Source: Sphingomonas desiccabilis (lineage in GTDB: Bacteria; Pseudomonadota; Alphaproteobacteria; Sphingomonadales; Sphingomonadaceae). From it: a stretch of DNA of 64,000 nucleotides. A program made the position numbers and the translations under genes. The notes beneath the pieces are model-generated. The model had not been told where the DNA came from, made no database searches, and saw only the letters and a program-made list of their open reading frames with translations. Below are positions 61,612 through 64,000 of the stretch, piece by piece. Positions within the stretch are counted from its first letter, which is position 1. Every line of letters begins with the position of its first letter. The stretch lies in assembly GCF_004135605.1 (NCBI RefSeq), contig NZ_SDPT01000001.1, forward strand, positions 930,001-994,000, written 5' to 3'.

Positions 61612-61625
61612 AGCCGCGCAAAACC

Positions 61626-63206
61626 ATGGGGGGGAGTATGCGCGCGTTTCGTTGGATCGCCGGGGTCAGTCTCATCGCCTGTGCGGCATCGGCCGCCCAG
61701 GCGGAGACGCTGCGTGAGGCGCTGGTGCGCGCCTACAGCAGCAACCCGCAATTGACCGGGGAGCGCGCGAATCTGCGCGCCACCGACGAGGGGGTGCCGC
61801 TGGCGCGGGCCTCCGGCCTGCCGCAGCTGAGCGCCGACGGCTCGTATAGCGAGAACGTGCTCAACACGGCGAACAACAGCATCGCCCAGCCGCAGCGGAC
61901 GGCGGCAGCGGGGGTCAACCTGTCGGTGCCGCTCTATAGCGGCGGCGCGGTGCGCAACTCGGTGCGTGCGGCCGAGCGGCGGGTGGAGGCGGGGCGCGCC
62001 AACCTGCGCAGCGTCGAAGCGAACGTGTTCACCCAGGTGGTCGCCGCCTACAACGACGTCCTGCGGGACGAGGCGATCGTGCGCCTCAACCAGCAGAACG
62101 TCCGCGTGCTGGAGGTGAACCTCCAGGCCTCGCGCGATCGCTTCGAGGTCGGCGACCTGACCCGTACCGACGTCGCCCAGTCGGAGGCGCGGCTCGCCTC
62201 GGCCCAGGCGCAGCTGCGCAGTGCCGAGGCGCAGCTGATCACCAGCCGCGAGAATTACGTCGAAGTGACGGGCGCCCCGCCCGGCACGCTGGCGCCGCCG
62301 CCAGAGCTTCCGAACCTGCCGGGGAATCCGCAGGGCGCGGTGTCGGTCGCGGTGGATAACAATCCCTCGCTCCAGGCCGCGCAGCGGGAGAGCGACGCCG
62401 CGGGCTTCGATGTCCGCGTCGCGCGCGCGAGCCGCCTGCCGCGGGTGGCCGCGGTGAGCGGCGGCAGCTACTCGACCGTCCTCAACTCGATCCCCGACAT
62501 CAACGGGATCCGCATCTCGCCGGACGGCGCGTCCGTCACGGCCGGCTTGCAGTTGTCGGTGCCGCTGTTCCAGGGCGGCGGCCCCGCCGCTCAGGTCCGG
62601 CGCGCGCAGGCGGTGGAGAGCTCGGCGATCGAGCGGGTGACGCAGGTCGAGCGGGCGGTCGTGTCCGACGCGCGCTCCGCCTTCGCCGCCTGGCAGTCGT
62701 CGCTGCGCGTGATCGAGTCCTCGGAAGTGCAGGTTTCCGCCAACCGCCTGTCGCTGGAGGGCGTCCGCGCCGAGAACAGCGTCGGCACGCGCACCATCCT
62801 GGACATCCTGAACGCCGAGCAGGAACTGCTCAATTCGCAGGTCCAGCTCGTGTCGGCGCGACGCGACGCCTATGTCGCCGGCTTCGCGCTGCTCGCGGCG
62901 ATGGGCCGTGCGGAGGCGCAGGACCTGGGGCTGGACGGCGGCGCCCTCTACGACCCGACCACCAACTACAGCCGCGTGCGCAATCGGATCTGGGACTGGG
63001 ACAGCGATCCCACGCCCAAGCCGGTCGCCACCACCACGGTGGGGACGCCCGCCCAGACGCCGGTCGTCACCCGCGAGCTGGAGCCGGAGTTGCGGCACGA
63101 TGCCAACCCCTATGGCATCACGGACGGCGCCGATGCCGCCAATCGCCGGGGTGGCGATGCAGCGACGCGCCCCGTTGACACCAATCGTGCAAACCCCGAC
63201 AGCTGA
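61626..63206 (+). CDS. tolC: TolC-family outer-membrane efflux protein
   Basis: A 526-residue outer-membrane factor. The signal peptide is MRAFRWIAGVSLIACAASAAQA, so the start may be ATG 61638 instead of 61626. Two TolC repeats follow, each with long helices and short strands; LREALVRAYSSNPQL and GTRTILDILNAEQELLNSQVQLV are typical. The last 90 residues are a Pro/Thr/Asn-rich tail. It forms the trimeric exit duct for type I secretion and drug efflux pumps, whose inner-membrane partners are not in the window. Confidence 0.92.
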   Translation: MGGSMRAFRWIAGVSLIACAASAAQAETLREALVRAYSSNPQLTGERANLRATDEGVPLARASGLPQLSADGSYSENVLNTANNSIAQPQRTAAAGVNLSVPLYSGGAVRNSVRAAERRVEAGRANLRSVEANVFTQVVAAYNDVLRDEAIVRLNQQNVRVLEVNLQASRDRFEVGDLTRTDVAQSEARLASAQAQLRSAEAQLITSRENYVEVTGAPPGTLAPPPELPNLPGNPQGAVSVAVDNNPSLQAAQRESDAAGFDVRVARASRLPRVAAVSGGSYSTVLNSIPDINGIRISPDGASVTAGLQLSVPLFQGGGPAAQVRRAQAVESSAIERVTQVERAVVSDARSAFAAWQSSLRVIESSEVQVSANRLSLEGVRAENSVGTRTILDILNAEQELLNSQVQLVSARRDAYVAGFALLAAMGRAEAQDLGLDGGALYDPTTNYSRVRNRIWDWDSDPTPKPVATTTVGTPAQTPVVTRELEPELRHDANPYGITDGADAANRRGGDAATRPVDTNRANPDS

Positions 63207-63248
63207 TCGGTCAGGAAGACGGTAACCATGAGGTTCGCGGTGGGGGAC

Positions 63249-63701
63249 ATGAGTACCGAGACGTCGATGGAGGACATCCTTTCGTCGATCAAACGGATCA
63301 TCGCCGAGGAAGGCGACGGTCCCGTCTCGCGCGTCCGCAAGCCGGTCCGTACCCCGGCCCCGGTCTATGACGAGGACGACGAGGACGAGGTGCTGGAGCT
63401 GAAGGACGCGGTCAGCGATCCGCTGCCGCCGCGGGCCGCCGCCGCGCCCGTTGCCCCCGCGCCGCAGCCCGAGGTCGATCCCACCATCCTCTCCGCCCGC
63501 GCTGCCGAGGCGAGCCGCGGTGCGCTGGAAGCCCTGTCGCGGATGGTGGTGAAGCCGGAAGCCCCGGGCGCCGATTCGCTCGAGGCCTTGGTGCGCGAAA
63601 TGCTGCGCCCGATGCTCAGCGACTGGCTCGATGCAAAGCTGCCCGCGATCGTCGAGGCGATGGTCGCGCGCGAGATCGCCCGCATCAGCGGCCGCGAGTA
63701 A
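63249..63701 (+). CDS. popZ: PopZ-like DUF2497 polar organising protein
   Basis: A 150-residue acidic, low-complexity protein. The N-terminal [16 protein letters not shown] and the C-terminal helices [37 protein letters not shown] are the PopZ/DUF2497 signature; the middle is acidic and Pro/Ala-rich. PopZ forms polar networks that hold ParB and cell-cycle regulators in Caulobacter. In sphingomonads the role is inferred. The start is ATG 63249; 63228 would add seven residues. It lies 56 bases before valS. Confidence 0.85.
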   Translation: MSTETSMEDILSSIKRIIAEEGDGPVSRVRKPVRTPAPVYDEDDEDEVLELKDAVSDPLPPRAAAAPVAPAPQPEVDPTILSARAAEASRGALEALSRMVVKPEAPGADSLEALVREMLRPMLSDWLDAKLPAIVEAMVAREIARISGRE

Positions 63702-63757
63702 GCGCCCCGGCGCGGGCGCGCTTGCGTCCGCGCGGTGGCTGCGCCATGCGCTCGGCC

Positions 63758-64000
63758 ATGACCGAGCTTGCAAAGACCTTCGATCCCGCCGCCATCGAAA
63801 CGCGCTGGTATGCGCATTGGGAGGAGCAGGGGCTGTTCCGCCCGGACCGCTCCGGCGCCGAGCCTTGGACGATCGTCAACCCGCCGCCCAACGTGACGGG
63901 CAGCCTCCACATCGGCCACGCCCTCGACAACACGCTGCAGGACATCCTGGTCCGCCACGCGCGGCTGCAGGGCAAGGACGCGCGCTGGGTGGTCGGCACC
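63758..64000 (+). CDS. valS: Valyl-tRNA synthetase, N-terminal part (cut by window end)
   Basis: The first 81 codons of a class I aminoacyl-tRNA synthetase. [21 protein letters not shown] and [21 protein letters not shown] are the ValS opening and HIGH motif; [25 protein letters not shown] continues the Rossmann fold. It charges tRNA-Val. The ATG at 63758 (MTELAKTFD) is preferred, and one at 63746 is in frame. The frame is open to the window end. Confidence 0.95.
   Translation, partial: MTELAKTFDPAAIETRWYAHWEEQGLFRPDRSGAEPWTIVNPPPNVTGSLHIGHALDNTLQDILVRHARLQGKDARWVVGT

Overview
The window is one contiguous, gene-dense, GC-rich stretch of an alphaproteobacterial chromosome, most likely a Sphingomonas-like member of the Sphingomonadaceae. 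The pointers are a complete exosortase A (XrtA/PEP-CTERM) cluster, an HWE-family sensor kinase, the tail order tRNA-Cys / isoaspartyl methyltransferase / tolC / popZ-like / valS, an APS-type CysH operon, and an ornithine decarboxylase beside a deoxyhypusine-synthase-like enzyme, which fits the homospermidine reported for Sphingomonas sensu stricto. No species can be named from the sequence. I see no rRNA, prophage, insertion sequence or CRISPR array. There is one tRNA gene.

Layout. 0-8.2 kb: XrtA exopolysaccharide/protein-sorting operon (outer-membrane protein tail, ATPase, deacetylase, FemAB, glycosyltransferase, exosortase A-EpsI fusion, amidotransferase), with a short PEP-CTERM substrate convergent at its end. 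8.3-12.9 kb: esterase, polyamine pair, threonine-dehydratase-like enzyme. 12.9-18.0 kb: a patch that reads lower in GC, with an acetyltransferase, a response regulator, a large sensor kinase split by a one-base frameshift, and a GFA protein. 18.1-25.6 kb: TerC, a TonB-like protein, a hydrolase, then a tightly overlapping operon of two cysteine desulfurases, a ferredoxin and a class A beta-lactamase, then a HerA-like ATPase. 25.6-30.3 kb: cytidine deaminase, lysozyme-like protein, UPF0262, dnaB and DUF3088, flanked by two clusters of palindromic repeats; the second cluster is followed by three perfect DnaA boxes. 30.3-34.3 kb: assimilatory sulfate/sulfite reduction operon. 34.4-45.6 kb: astD, selO, hydrolase, glycosyltransferase, nitronate monooxygenase, small envelope proteins, prepilin peptidase, a GntA-like/DUF1989 pair, YihY. 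45.8-52.3 kb: tamA-tamB. 52.4-57.7 kb: FAD oxidase, hemN, an Fnr-type regulator with two Fnr boxes, an SMP-30 lactonase. 58.0-64.0 kb: lipoprotein, Na+/H+ antiporter, tRNA-Cys, isoaspartyl methyltransferase, tolC, popZ-like gene, start of valS.

Several groups are clearly functional units. The XrtA genes overlap by one to four bases and form one transcription unit that secretes and sorts surface protein and polysaccharide. cobA-DUF2849-cysI-DUF934-cysH makes siroheme precursor and reduces sulfate to sulfide. tamA-tamB assembles outer-membrane proteins. hemN and its divergent neighbour sit beside two Fnr boxes and one gene away from an Fe-S Fnr regulator, so the locus probably responds to oxygen. 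Many starts are GTG or TTG with good Shine-Dalgarno sequences. Long antisense reading frames are everywhere because of the GC content and were not called as genes.
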